Shown: piece by piece, positions 1-7,845 of the stretch
Layout: every line of letters starts with the position of its first letter
How positions within the stretch are numbered: the stretch's first letter is position 1
Assembly: GCA_037044905.1 (NCBI GenBank)
Contig: JBAOKB010000172.1
Span: 1 to 64,000, forward strand
DNA from: Hortaea werneckii
Lineage: Eukaryota; Ascomycota; Dothideomycetes; Mycosphaerellales; Teratosphaeriaceae
DNA: 64,000 bases
Direction: 5' to 3'
Made by a program: the position numbers and the translations under genes
Notes under the pieces: model-generated
What the model saw: only the letters and a program-made list of their open reading frames with translations
What the model was told of the DNA's origin: nothing
The model's database searches: none

Positions 1-46
1 ATTGCTAAGGTTAAACGTAACTTGGTTTGTTCCCTGAACAGCACCA
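1..46. other. Untrimmed Oxford Nanopore native-barcode adapter
   Basis: Bases 1-6 (ATTGCT) match the end of the ligation adapter, 7-14 (AAGGTTAA) the 5' barcode flank, 15-38 a 24-mer starting ACGTAACT and ending CCCTGAA that I recognise as native barcode 08, and 39-45 (CAGCACC) the 3' flank. The telomere repeat follows at once at 47. This is library sequence, not genome. It shows that this contig end is the end of a nanopore read that ran out of the telomere. Confidence 0.93.
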
Positions 47-183
47 CCCTAACCCTAACCCTAACCCTAACCCTAACCCTAACCCTAACCCTAACCCTAA
101 CCCTAACCCTAACCCTAACCCTAACCCTAACCCTAACCCTAACCCTAACCCTAACCCTAACCCTAACCCTAACCCTAACCCTA
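47..183 (+). repeat. Telomere, (CCCTAA)n
   Basis: About 22.8 uninterrupted CCCTAA hexamers, the C-rich strand expected at the left end of a chromosome and the usual repeat of filamentous fungi. No variant hexamers are visible. The tract may be shorter than in the cell, since it ends where the read ends. Confidence 0.98.
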
Positions 184-398
184 TGCCTCCGGCGGCCCTG
201 GCGTCGGCGCCCTGAACGGCTTCCCCTTTCCTTTTCTCTCTCTTTTTCCTCCCGACAATTGGAACCCTCTTGCCTCCGGCGGCCCTGGCGTCGGCGCCCT
301 GAACGGCTTGCTCTCTCTTTTACATTTCACTAACATTTCGCCCTGTACTAGCTAACCCTAACCCTCAGCCTCCTTCCTCCCTCCTGCCCTCTTCTATC
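184..398. repeat. Telomere-adjacent repeats
   Basis: A 39-bp GC-rich sequence starting TGCCTCCGGCGGCC occurs at 184-222 and, apparently identical, at 271-309, separated by a pyrimidine-rich stretch. A short telomere-like piece (CTAACCCTAACCCT) follows at 352-365. The rest, up to the helicase stop at 399, is C/T-rich and I see no gene in it. Confidence 0.8.
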
Positions 399-3300
399 TC
401 AGCTTATATGATACACCATTCTCACCAACTCGTTCGTTTCCATCATGTTCGTCGCCCGCTTCCGGATCACCCACCTCCATAGTCGGCCCCATTCGTCCTC
501 TTCCAACCCTCCCCCCTCCCAAAATCCCAAACTCCTCTCCATCTCCCCCTCTACCCACCCCCACTCCCACTCCTTTCCCTCCCTCTCTTCCCTCCCCCAC
601 ATCCTTTGGCTGATTACCGCCCCTCCTATGTCCTCCATCACTCCCTTGTATTGGCATCCTGCCCCCGCAACTCCGCTTCGCTGATATCCTGCCGTTTTAC
701 TCCCGCACGCCGCCGTCTTCTCTTCCCATCTTTGACATATGCTCTGCGGCACCCAGCAGAAATTGCACCCGCTGAATCGAGCCATCTGTAGCCGCTTCAT
801 CCTCTTCTTCACTTCCGCCATCCTCTCCCCTGCCTCCTTCCCGTGCCCTCTGCACTCTTCCCACCCTCGAGCCCTTTTCGCCCGTTGTATCTGCCCTTGC
901 GCCCAGCACACCGAACACCCTACCTTCGTCCAATCCTCTAGCCTCTTCACCATCTCGTCTCTGTCTATCTCTCTGCTAGCCCTCTCCGCTAACCTCGACC
1001 TCTTCTGCGCTTGCACTCTTTCTCCCTCTCTACTCATTCCTGTCCTCGCCTCGTTTATGCTTCGCTCCCTCTCCTCTCTCTCTCCTATACTTCTTGCCCT
1101 CTTTAGCCCTCTTCCTTCCTTTGCTGCCTCTTCACACTCATCCCCAGCTTCGGCCAACCCTGACCCTGATTCTCCCTCGTCGTCAACGTTGTCCGTACCT
1201 AACTCTGAGCCTCTCGGTGTTCCATCCTCGCTACCTTGTTCCATCGGCTCTGACCCTGACCCGTCTGCTTCCTCTTGCTCCCTCCTTCTATGCTGCTGTG
1301 ATGGAACGAACCCCCCTGTCCTCACTACAACCCTCGCCCTCCTTCCCGTTCTTGTTAACCCTCTACATACATCACACACTTTCTCTCCGTTCTCGCATCC
1401 GATCCTGTCCGCCCTCCCATCCATCTCCCTGTCTAACACAACCCTCCTACACTTCTCCCCTTCCAGATATTCGTGCATCCCCCTTTCCATCACGAATCCC
1501 TTCTCCAAGATTTTCCGACCCCCTACTGTGTTGTAGCCTCTCATTAAGATCGCCTCGCTTGCCTCTCCATCTCTTCCTGCCCTTCCACTTTCCTGTGCGT
1601 AATCCCTCACCAATTCCTTCACTCCCACGTGTACCACCACCCTGATGTGTGGTGCATCCACCCCCATTCCCATCGCTGTCGTCGCCGCGAACACTCTGTG
1701 CGTCCCCTTGACCAGCTGTTCCAGAATCTTCCTTTTCATTTCTTCGTCTCCGACCCTCCTGTAGTACACTGGACACCTCAGCACTTCTCCAATCTTCTTG
1801 CACTGCTCTACCCTCCGGCAGTACACTATGATCTGTCCCTCCTCGTGTTCTTCCAGTTTCTTTCTTACCAACTCCGCTACCCTCTCCTCTTCTTCTCGCC
1901 GGTCGTACTCGACCACCTGGTAAGCGATGTTCCTCCTCGTCGTCGAGTCTCTTATCATCCGTACCGTCCTCTTCTCCAAGCCCATCGCTTCGAGCCAGCT
2001 CGACTCTTCCTTCGGTGGCAACGTTGCCGTGAGATACACCATCTGGCATCCCTTCCTGGCGAACTCCGCTAGCTCGAGCACTTTCGGCCTCCATGTCTCT
2101 GTCGAGTCCAGAACGATGTGGCTCTCGTCGACTACTATCCTGTCTAGCTCTCCGGTAGCTAGCTTGTCGTTGATGAACCTGTTGAACGCCTTCGTTACTG
2201 CGCTCTCGGGTGTTACTAGCACGATCCTCGCGTGCCTGGCGCTCTGGTCGGGCCATCTCCCGGCGTTGAGTCCGATCTCCTTGCATCTCCTCTCTAGATC
2301 GCTCCTTAGCGATATCAACGGCACCACTACCACCGTCACCCCTCCGACTGAGCAGAATGCCGGTAGCATGAACATCAGACTCTTGCCTCCTCCGGTCCTC
2401 ATGACCATTACTACCTTCGGCTCGCCCGATACGATTGCCTTTAGCCCTTCCAGTTGTGAGCCTCTAAATGAAGCGTTCGGCCCCAGCATTTCCCTCAGAC
2501 TCACGTTCAAGTCTGCCCTCCTCAACTTCGCCCACCTCTCTTCTTCTACCATCTTCCTGTATTTCTCCAGATCGATCGTCGGCTTTCCATTACCTGTCGC
2601 AGTGGACGGCCACCTGATGAAGTGGTGCCATGACACGCTCACCTTTCTGAACGATGCCTGCTCGGACTGCGTGCTGAACGGGTTCTCTGTCGTCAAGATC
2701 CCGTAGATCAACTCTTCCATCCTTTTACTGTGTCCGGATTGCATCTGCCTATCTTCTGTTGTTACTCCTTCGTACAACCGATCGAGCTGTTTTGTCACTT
2801 CTTCCTCTGGGCAGTGTACCCTTTGGATGGCTGGGTATAGCTGCCTCCATGTCGACGGCGTTACAAAGAATCCGGCCTGGCATTTTGATAGCTCCCTCTT
2901 CATCACCCTCTTCAGCCTCTCTGTGTTCCAGAAGCCGTCTATGCTGAGTGCCTGCAGCTTGCCCTCTTTCGCTTTTCCTCCATTCCTCGGCCTGCTTCGC
3001 GCCTCCCTCCCACTGACCATCCGATCTCCTGCCGTTCCTTCGTCATCACCTCCATCCGCCTCGCTTTCACTGCTCGGGCTTGTGCTCGATTCGCTCTCGC
3101 TTCCTGAACTGCCCTCTTCCCCGTCGCTTTCCCTTCCTCCTTCTTCGCTCCCACTCTCCTCCTCCTCCCTGACTCCGTCGACCTCGCCTTCCCATTTCTT
3201 TTCCGGCTCCGGCTCCCACAGATATTTGCTGAAGTCGAACTCGCCCCTGACTTCCCACCTGAGCATGTGCACGAACGGTTCCACTAGCCACAAATGGTAC

Positions 3301-5501
3301 ACCAACAGCTTTCCCACCTCTTGCGGCAGATACCTGTGGATTATCTTCGCTTCGCCGCTCTTGCTGTAGCCTTTGTGGTAGCCCGTCACCAGCTCGACCA
3401 TGCCATTGTCAACAAAAACACCCCTCTGCGCTCGCGCACTCTCTCCGTTCTCGGTCCTGATGCTGACAACTTCCGTCCCTCTGGCTGGAGCTCCCCCTGC
3501 CATGTGACACAACACTATCAGCTCCTCCTTGAACAGAGTCACCTCCCGGAAGTACTGCTCCACCTTGGTCGTGTTCCACTTTAGCTCACTCCTGTCCCTC
3601 ACTTCACTCATGTCGATATTTTGTAGAAAGTACTTGGTTATTCGGTCCTCTCTCATGGCCCGGCTCCACAACCACTTCCTGCTCTCCACGTCTTTCCCGT
3701 CCGGCCTCCTGACTCTGCCCAAGACTTCATCGTTTCTCTCATCGTCCAAGAAGCTCCAACCCTCGGTGAGATCGCTTGGGTTGTCGAACAGTCTGTCCAG
3801 ATGCAAGATCGGCAGTTCCTCCTCTTGCTGTAAGAACATCAACCGCTTCGTGAGCCTCCCCAGACACCTTTCCCACAGCGAGTGTAGTGCATCTCTGAGA
3901 TCTCCCATGCTGAAGCTGATCTTGTCGATGGCGACCTGTTGGCATCTGTTCATCCAAGTGACCCGTGCCCCGGCTTTCTCCGTGAACCTGATCCTCATTC
4001 CAAAAGTCTTCATGTGCAAGACCCTGTCCATCGGGCTCGCTGGTCCCCCGTATTCCTGAAGACACAACAGCCTGGGCACCATATCGTGCACCCCTTCTAC
4101 AATGCTGACCGCTTCTTTTCTCGCCTCACTCTCACCTATCCCGGCTCCGATCAGCCGGTCGATGTCGTCTTGCCTCTGCTTGTAAGCCATGAACACCACC
4201 AGAGCCTTACAGACCGTGACGATGGCCGCCAGCTTCGGCGTGAAGTTGAACACGCTTACCCATCCTGCGTCTTCGGTGTCCAAGCCGAGAACTGCCAATG
4301 CGGACAGAAAGCCGCTTTGGAACTCGTCGTCTAGCAGCTCCTGGTCGAGCATGCTGGCCCAGAAAAGAACGATGGACCATTGTAACTCGTCTTCGCAGAC
4401 CTTTCTGGCTCCCTTGTCTAGAGCGGCGGTCTCTCGTCTGGCGAGACTTTGCATTGCTCCCAGCCTCCTCGCTTGCCCATCCGTCAACGTGTAGTCTGGC
4501 TTGTTCTCCCATGTCTGACTCCTCCAAAGATATCTCAGCATTGATACCCAGACCCTGGAGTATTTCTTCTTCGTACTGGCCTCGTGTTTGCTGTAGAATG
4601 GAGTCTCGTTGTTCGCGGCCCCGGTTTCCTTCCTGTTCACGTAGTGAAGAGCGGACCTTGGGATCGTCCGCGGACTGCTGACGTCCATGGCCTTCTTGAT
4701 CACCCTGCCGGTCGCTCTGCAAGCTCTCTCGATCGCCTCCTCTTCTTCATCCACGCTCTCTATCCCCCGCTCGTCCGCCTCAAGCTTTGGCGCCGCACTT
4801 AGACTAGCCCGTAGCTCTTCTTTCTCAAACCCAGCCAGATGGTGAGCCCAGCTGGTGTGTTCCAGCCATGGATCCATTTCAGACCTGACATTGCTGACGT
4901 TCACCTTCCTGTGATGGTGCGCCTCCCGCAGCTTCCTCTTGAGTCCATCGGCTACCTCATCTGTCAACTTCTGCGCCCTGTCCTCGGGCTCGCAGCCATG
5001 ACCGCCTCCTAGCATCCGTGGCGCTGGCGGTAGCACTTTAAAGAGCTTAGTCCACTGCGCATACTTGAAGAATCTCTGACAGCAGTGACCTTCCGTGAAC
5101 GGCTGGTTTGCGGCGGGTCGACTCCTCAAACTCCCTCGACCTCCTCTGCTTTTGGCGCTGTTCCAGCCGTGTTCCTTTCTACAGTGCGCCTCGATCCCCT
5201 TTTTACTCTCCCTCAGCAACCCGCACGCTTTGCACTGTGAGCATTGCTCGATGACCGGGCCGAGCTCCTGGATCGCTTCCTGTTCGGCGGCGGGGTACAC
5301 GACGTCTTCTGACCTATAAGCGACGTGGTCGAGTTTTTCCACTTGTTCGATTATTCCTTTCCTAGTGCTCACTGTTAGCGTCTGGTGACTTTGGCTGAGA
5401 TGCGCCTTGATTTGGTCTGGAACCACTGCAAACTTGCAATCTCTACAAACGATGATTTGAAAATTCTGGAAGTGTACGAACAGACTCTCAAAAGCGTCCA
5501 T
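399..5501 (-). CDS. Telomere-linked RecQ-type DNA helicase
   Basis: An intact 1700-codon ORF with ATG at 5501. Residues 19-39 form a C2H2-like finger (C19-x2-C22-x11-H34-x4-H39) and a second Cys/His cluster lies near 87-112, the N-terminal layout seen in fungal telomere-linked helicases and DUF3505-type proteins. A Ser/Glu-rich acidic linker lies around 760-830. The helicase core carries motif I MRTGGGKS (1034-1041), motif II DESH (1125-1128), motif III TATLPP, motif V GMGVDAP and motif VI QESGRAGRDGE (from 1303), which fits superfamily 2, RecQ-like; DESH replaces the usual DEAH/DEVH. A further Cys-rich region (SVCW, SGCNFCW) lies near the C-terminus. It is transcribed towards the telomere and stops 216 bp from the repeat tract. 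Helicase activity on telomeric or recombining DNA is known for the family; the exact role is inferred. C/T richness of the + strand at 480-1500 reflects the Arg/Glu/Gly-rich C-terminal coding. Confidence 0.9.
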   Translation of the reverse strand: MDAFESLFVHFQNFQIIVCRDCKFAVVPDQIKAHLSQSHQTLTVSTRKGIIEQVEKLDHVAYRSEDVVYPAAEQEAIQELGPVIEQCSQCKACGLLRESKKGIEAHCRKEHGWNSAKSRGGRGSLRSRPAANQPFTEGHCCQRFFKYAQWTKLFKVLPPAPRMLGGGHGCEPEDRAQKLTDEVADGLKRKLREAHHHRKVNVSNVRSEMDPWLEHTSWAHHLAGFEKEELRASLSAAPKLEADERGIESVDEEEEAIERACRATGRVIKKAMDVSSPRTIPRSALHYVNRKETGAANNETPFYSKHEASTKKKYSRVWVSMLRYLWRSQTWENKPDYTLTDGQARRLGAMQSLARRETAALDKGARKVCEDELQWSIVLFWASMLDQELLDDEFQSGFLSALAVLGLDTEDAGWVSVFNFTPKLAAIVTVCKALVVFMAYKQRQDDIDRLIGAGIGESEARKEAVSIVEGVHDMVPRLLCLQEYGGPASPMDRVLHMKTFGMRIRFTEKAGARVTWMNRCQQVAIDKISFSMGDLRDALHSLWERCLGRLTKRLMFLQQEEELPILHLDRLFDNPSDLTEGWSFLDDERNDEVLGRVRRPDGKDVESRKWLWSRAMREDRITKYFLQNIDMSEVRDRSELKWNTTKVEQYFREVTLFKEELIVLCHMAGGAPARGTEVVSIRTENGESARAQRGVFVDNGMVELVTGYHKGYSKSGEAKIIHRYLPQEVGKLLVYHLWLVEPFVHMLRWEVRGEFDFSKYLWEPEPEKKWEGEVDGVREEEESGSEEGGRESDGEEGSSGSESESSTSPSSESEADGGDDEGTAGDRMVSGREARSRPRNGGKAKEGKLQALSIDGFWNTERLKRVMKRELSKCQAGFFVTPSTWRQLYPAIQRVHCPEEEVTKQLDRLYEGVTTEDRQMQSGHSKRMEELIYGILTTENPFSTQSEQASFRKVSVSWHHFIRWPSTATGNGKPTIDLEKYRKMVEEERWAKLRRADLNVSLREMLGPNASFRGSQLEGLKAIVSGEPKVVMVMRTGGGKSLMFMLPAFCSVGGVTVVVVPLISLRSDLERRCKEIGLNAGRWPDQSARHARIVLVTPESAVTKAFNRFINDKLATGELDRIVVDESHIVLDSTETWRPKVLELAEFARKGCQMVYLTATLPPKEESSWLEAMGLEKRTVRMIRDSTTRRNIAYQVVEYDRREEEERVAELVRKKLEEHEEGQIIVYCRRVEQCKKIGEVLRCPVYYRRVGDEEMKRKILEQLVKGTHRVFAATTAMGMGVDAPHIRVVVHVGVKELVRDYAQESGRAGRDGEASEAILMRGYNTVGGRKILEKGFVMERGMHEYLEGEKCRRVVLDREMDGRADRIGCENGEKVCDVCRGLTRTGRRARVVVRTGGFVPSQQHRRREQEEADGSGSEPMEQGSEDGTPRGSELGTDNVDDEGESGSGLAEAGDECEEAAKEGRGLKRARSIGEREERERSINEARTGMSREGERVQAQKRSRLAERASREIDRDEMVKRLEDWTKVGCSVCWAQGQIQRAKRARGWEECRGHGKEAGERMAEVKKRMKRLQMARFSGCNFCWVPQSICQRWEEKTAACGSKTAGYQRSGVAGAGCQYKGVMEDIGGAVISQRMWGREEREGKEWEWGWVEGEMERSLGFWEGGGLEEDEWGRLWRWVIRKRATNMMETNELVRMVYHIS

Positions 5502-6081
5502 GGTGTATTAGCTGTCGAGCAACGTGTCTGTCCTGATGTTTCGGTCGGCGGCCTCGCCTGGGCTCAGCTGCACCGACCCCTGTCACAGAATTTTCGCGAT
5601 CCCTGTCGCGATGGCGCGGTCACACATGATGGGGTTGAACGTTAGCTACATGCTACAAGAGTCGGTGGTCTTGCTGGGTGCTTTTCTGCACCTTTGTTGG
5701 TGTATTTCTATCTACCCTACCTCTTCGCGAGCGTCCAGCCTGCGCTTCCGGCGGTCCCTCAATTCCAGCCGAACCGCCGTTACGCCCGCCGACCCTAACC
5801 CTAAGCCTTTGCGAGCGGAACTTCACACAGAATGTCGGGATTTTCGAACCGCGATAACAATTCACCACGCGGGTCTCCCGCTCCGATGTTGAAAACTCAC
5901 GAGTAAAGTGCCTACGGATTGGAAACTCACCGAGTTTGAAACGATTCCGACCGGTACTTTTCATTCCTTCTGCCCCCGGTTTTTCATGGAATCTGCCCCC
6001 TCCGGCGAATTCGGTGGCCCGTGCCCCCCACGCATTATCATGGAATCCGCCCCGGATTCTTTGAAGGATTGAGGGTAGGGT
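5502..6081. other. Subtelomere-to-array spacer with telomere-like scraps
   Basis: No gene is visible. It holds the helicase promoter side, an internal CCCTAACCCTAA at 5793-5804, a 15-bp near-repeat (CATGGAATCTGCCCC-like) at 5985-5999 and 6039-6053, and a degenerate G-rich run (GGGTAGGGTAGGG) at about 6072-6086 that abuts the array start. The G-rich run has the opposite orientation to the chromosome-end telomere. Confidence 0.7.
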
Positions 6082-6463
6082 AGGGTTTCGCGGCCCCGAC
6101 ACATACCCGTCCATCTTGTCGACCGTGATCAAAGTCGCCCATTTCATCGTCGTGCAGCAAGCGGACCAGTTGGGACAGTGGGCCGACGAGAAATACAGCC
6201 CACGCGATAGCCCGATCATACTCGAGGACAGCGGGTATGAGAGTAGTGGGAGCTGTAACTCTCCCCGGCGGCGGGGCTTAAGCAGTTTCGACTGGGTGCG
6301 ACGAATGATGGATGGGTTTATGGTCCGGGGGTGTAACAGCCCGATGCAGTGGATGTTGGATCTGGGGGCGTACGGGATGAAGATCGGTTTCAACACGACG
6401 TCTCCCGGGCACGTCGACTGGAGCAATGGCGATACACTGCAGTATAAGTCGCTCAAGTTCTCG
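6082..6463 (+). pseudogene. Helicase-gene internal fragment, truncated at array edge
   Basis: The 3' part of the fragment described in full at 27304-28677. Here the array boundary removes everything before codons reading FRGPDTYP. It stays open to about 6464, where it meets the inverted N-terminal fragment. Confidence 0.7.
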
Positions 6464-6645
6464 ACGCCGGGCCACTGTTCGATGTCATCCGATATTGAGA
6501 GCGCGACCTTCCGGGGTAGAGCGTGCTGCTTGTTTGTTAAGTGTCCGACGATGTGACTCGGCCATACTGCATACTGACACTCCTTGCAGATGACGACGTG
6601 CCACTCAATTGAATGAAGAAAATGCTCCGTCGCATCGGTCGCCAT
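6464..6645 (-). pseudogene. Helicase-type N-terminal zinc-finger fragment
   Basis: From ATG at 6645 about 60 residues align with the start of the helicase at 399-5501: a C2H2-like finger C20-x2-C23-x11-H35-x5-H41 followed by a region ending near WPGVEN. Past about 6464 the reading frame runs antisense into the + strand fragment of the same gene family, so the longer open frame down to 5653 is not a real protein. No helicase core remains nearby. Confidence 0.65.
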
Positions 6646-6665
6646 TGTCGCTATAGATTCTCTAG

Positions 6666-6986
6666 ATGCGACGACGGAAATGCCTATGGACCAAACCTAC
6701 AACTTTAATCGTGTCCGTCGCTCTGTTATGTCTGCTCTGCACCTCCTGTCTCGCAATGGTAGCGTTGTCTCCGACGACGTTTATCCCCCTAACCTGCCTT
6801 GCGCTTTGTGTCTTGTGTAGGGGAACCCTTGTAGCTTCGCGGACCCTAGCTTCGGGGCTCCTCGACCTTACCTTAAAACGGCGACAGCGATATCTCGACA
6901 ACGACACAACTCTAAGCAAAACTTCCGATACAAACATTTGTCGCATGGATGTTCTCTACAACATATCAAAATTTGAGCAAGATTGA
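6666..6986 (+). CDS. Possible small hydrophobic protein
   Basis: A 106-codon ORF, divergent from the zinc-finger fragment and only 20 bp from its start. After a basic N-terminus (MRRRK) it has hydrophobic stretches at about 12-33 and 36-54 with several Cys. I do not recognise a family, and the same DNA is open on the other strand, so it may be non-coding promoter DNA of the former helicase gene. Confidence 0.2.
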   Translation: MRRRKCLWTKPTTLIVSVALLCLLCTSCLAMVALSPTTFIPLTCLALCVLCRGTLVASRTLASGLLDLTLKRRQRYLDNDTTLSKTSDTNICRMDVLYNISKFEQD

Positions 6987-7123
6987 ACAACGTTTGTGTT
7001 AACCCTAAGTGAATCGAGTGCGCCTTGAATCGAGTGAGCCCTTGGACCCTTTTCTTGGCACAAATTTTTGGTGAGCGCTGAATCAAGTCCGTACGCCCTC
7101 GATTCGACACTTTTATTTAGCGT
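6987..7123. other. Spacer outside the left inverted repeat
   Basis: No gene. It contains a telomere-like TAACCCTAA at 7000-7008 and GAATCGAGTG at 7011-7020 and 7027-7036. A TTAGGGTTA stands at a mirrored distance on the other side of the mobile-element-like segment (15303-15311). Confidence 0.5.
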
Positions 7124-7412
7124 TTGCAGTGTCCTTATACGCTCTCATATATTGATTGCAGGCCACATATATTGGCTTTGCGTAGCTTATATATCGTCTT
7201 TGTACAAGTTATACATGAAGTTTTCAGAAAACACAGAGGTTGTATGTTTCTATCAAACATATATATCAACTTTACAGGACATATATAACGTTTGTACCGC
7301 TTGCCCCACAAGCTTCGTCCCGTGTCGCTCCGAGAACGAGTACAGTACCGAAGCTAACTCCGCAAACTGCGGTGATCGTTGCGGCATGAACTACGACGGC
7401 TCACCTTGTCAC
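7124..7412 (+). repeat. Left terminal inverted repeat
   Basis: Hand-aligned to the reverse complement of 14904-15182. Outer 12 bp identical; a block ending GTTTGTAC at 7254-7297 matches at 33 of 44; the next 37 bp match at 28 of 37; GGCATGAAC and CTCACCTTG match near the inner end. Most differences are transitions. ATATAT-type motifs recur every 20-30 bp in the outer half on both sides and could be repeated protein-binding sites. Confidence 0.75.
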
Positions 7413-7845
7413 CTGTGAGTATCGCAATTTGTCACCCCTTGGGTGACAGCCCAGATGCCGTCTATGTCGCGAAAGCACTGCAGAAGTATTACGCCGTACA
7501 ATGATGGCCTCCGCCCGCCACCGCTCCCACCCTTCACTTAGTGGCATCGCGATCACGATCGCAAACCGCGCCGAGCAAGAGCGGTCGAGCAGCAGTCGTT
7601 TACACCGGGTGAGGAGCTGATCATTTGAAGTTTGCCCGGCAGACCTCCTGTATCTTGACATGTGGGGCAACTTACCGACGGGCGAGCGGGAGTTGGAGCG
7701 TGTGAGTCATGGAACCACACCTACTGTCAGACGTGTGACATAACGATCCTGAAACCCCACGTACTCCCATTTTACAAGCGCTACCTATCGACGCCAACAC
7801 ACGTATATCAAAGCCTGACTTTCTCACGTTCATTGAACTGTTGCG
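7413..7845. promoter_or_regulatory. Upstream region of the metal ATPase
   Basis: It separates the left inverted repeat from the ATPase start codon and shows no convincing gene. It holds a perfect 8-bp inverted repeat, TGTCACCC-ctt-GGGTGACA, at 7430-7448, and a TGAGTCA (bZIP AP-1/Gcn4-type) site at 7703-7709. Regulation by these sites is inference; no recognised copper-responsive element was identified. Confidence 0.4.

Noticed and set aside
184..309. CRISPR-like or satellite array
   Set aside because: Only two 39-bp copies in a telomere-adjacent context; no spacer-repeat periodicity, and the organism is a fungus.
22..333. Open frames through the telomere (Leu-Thr and Asn-Pro repeats)
   Set aside because: Translations of CCCTAA repeats; not genes.
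739..2286. Long ORFs overlapping the helicase in other frames (739-1536 +, 1447-2286 -)
   Set aside because: Low-complexity shadows of the purine-rich helicase 3' half; no domain similarity.
5653..6645. A 330-codon minus-strand ORF over the array junction
   Set aside because: Only the first 60 codons are helicase-like; the rest is antisense of another fragment and then unrelated spacer joined at 6082.
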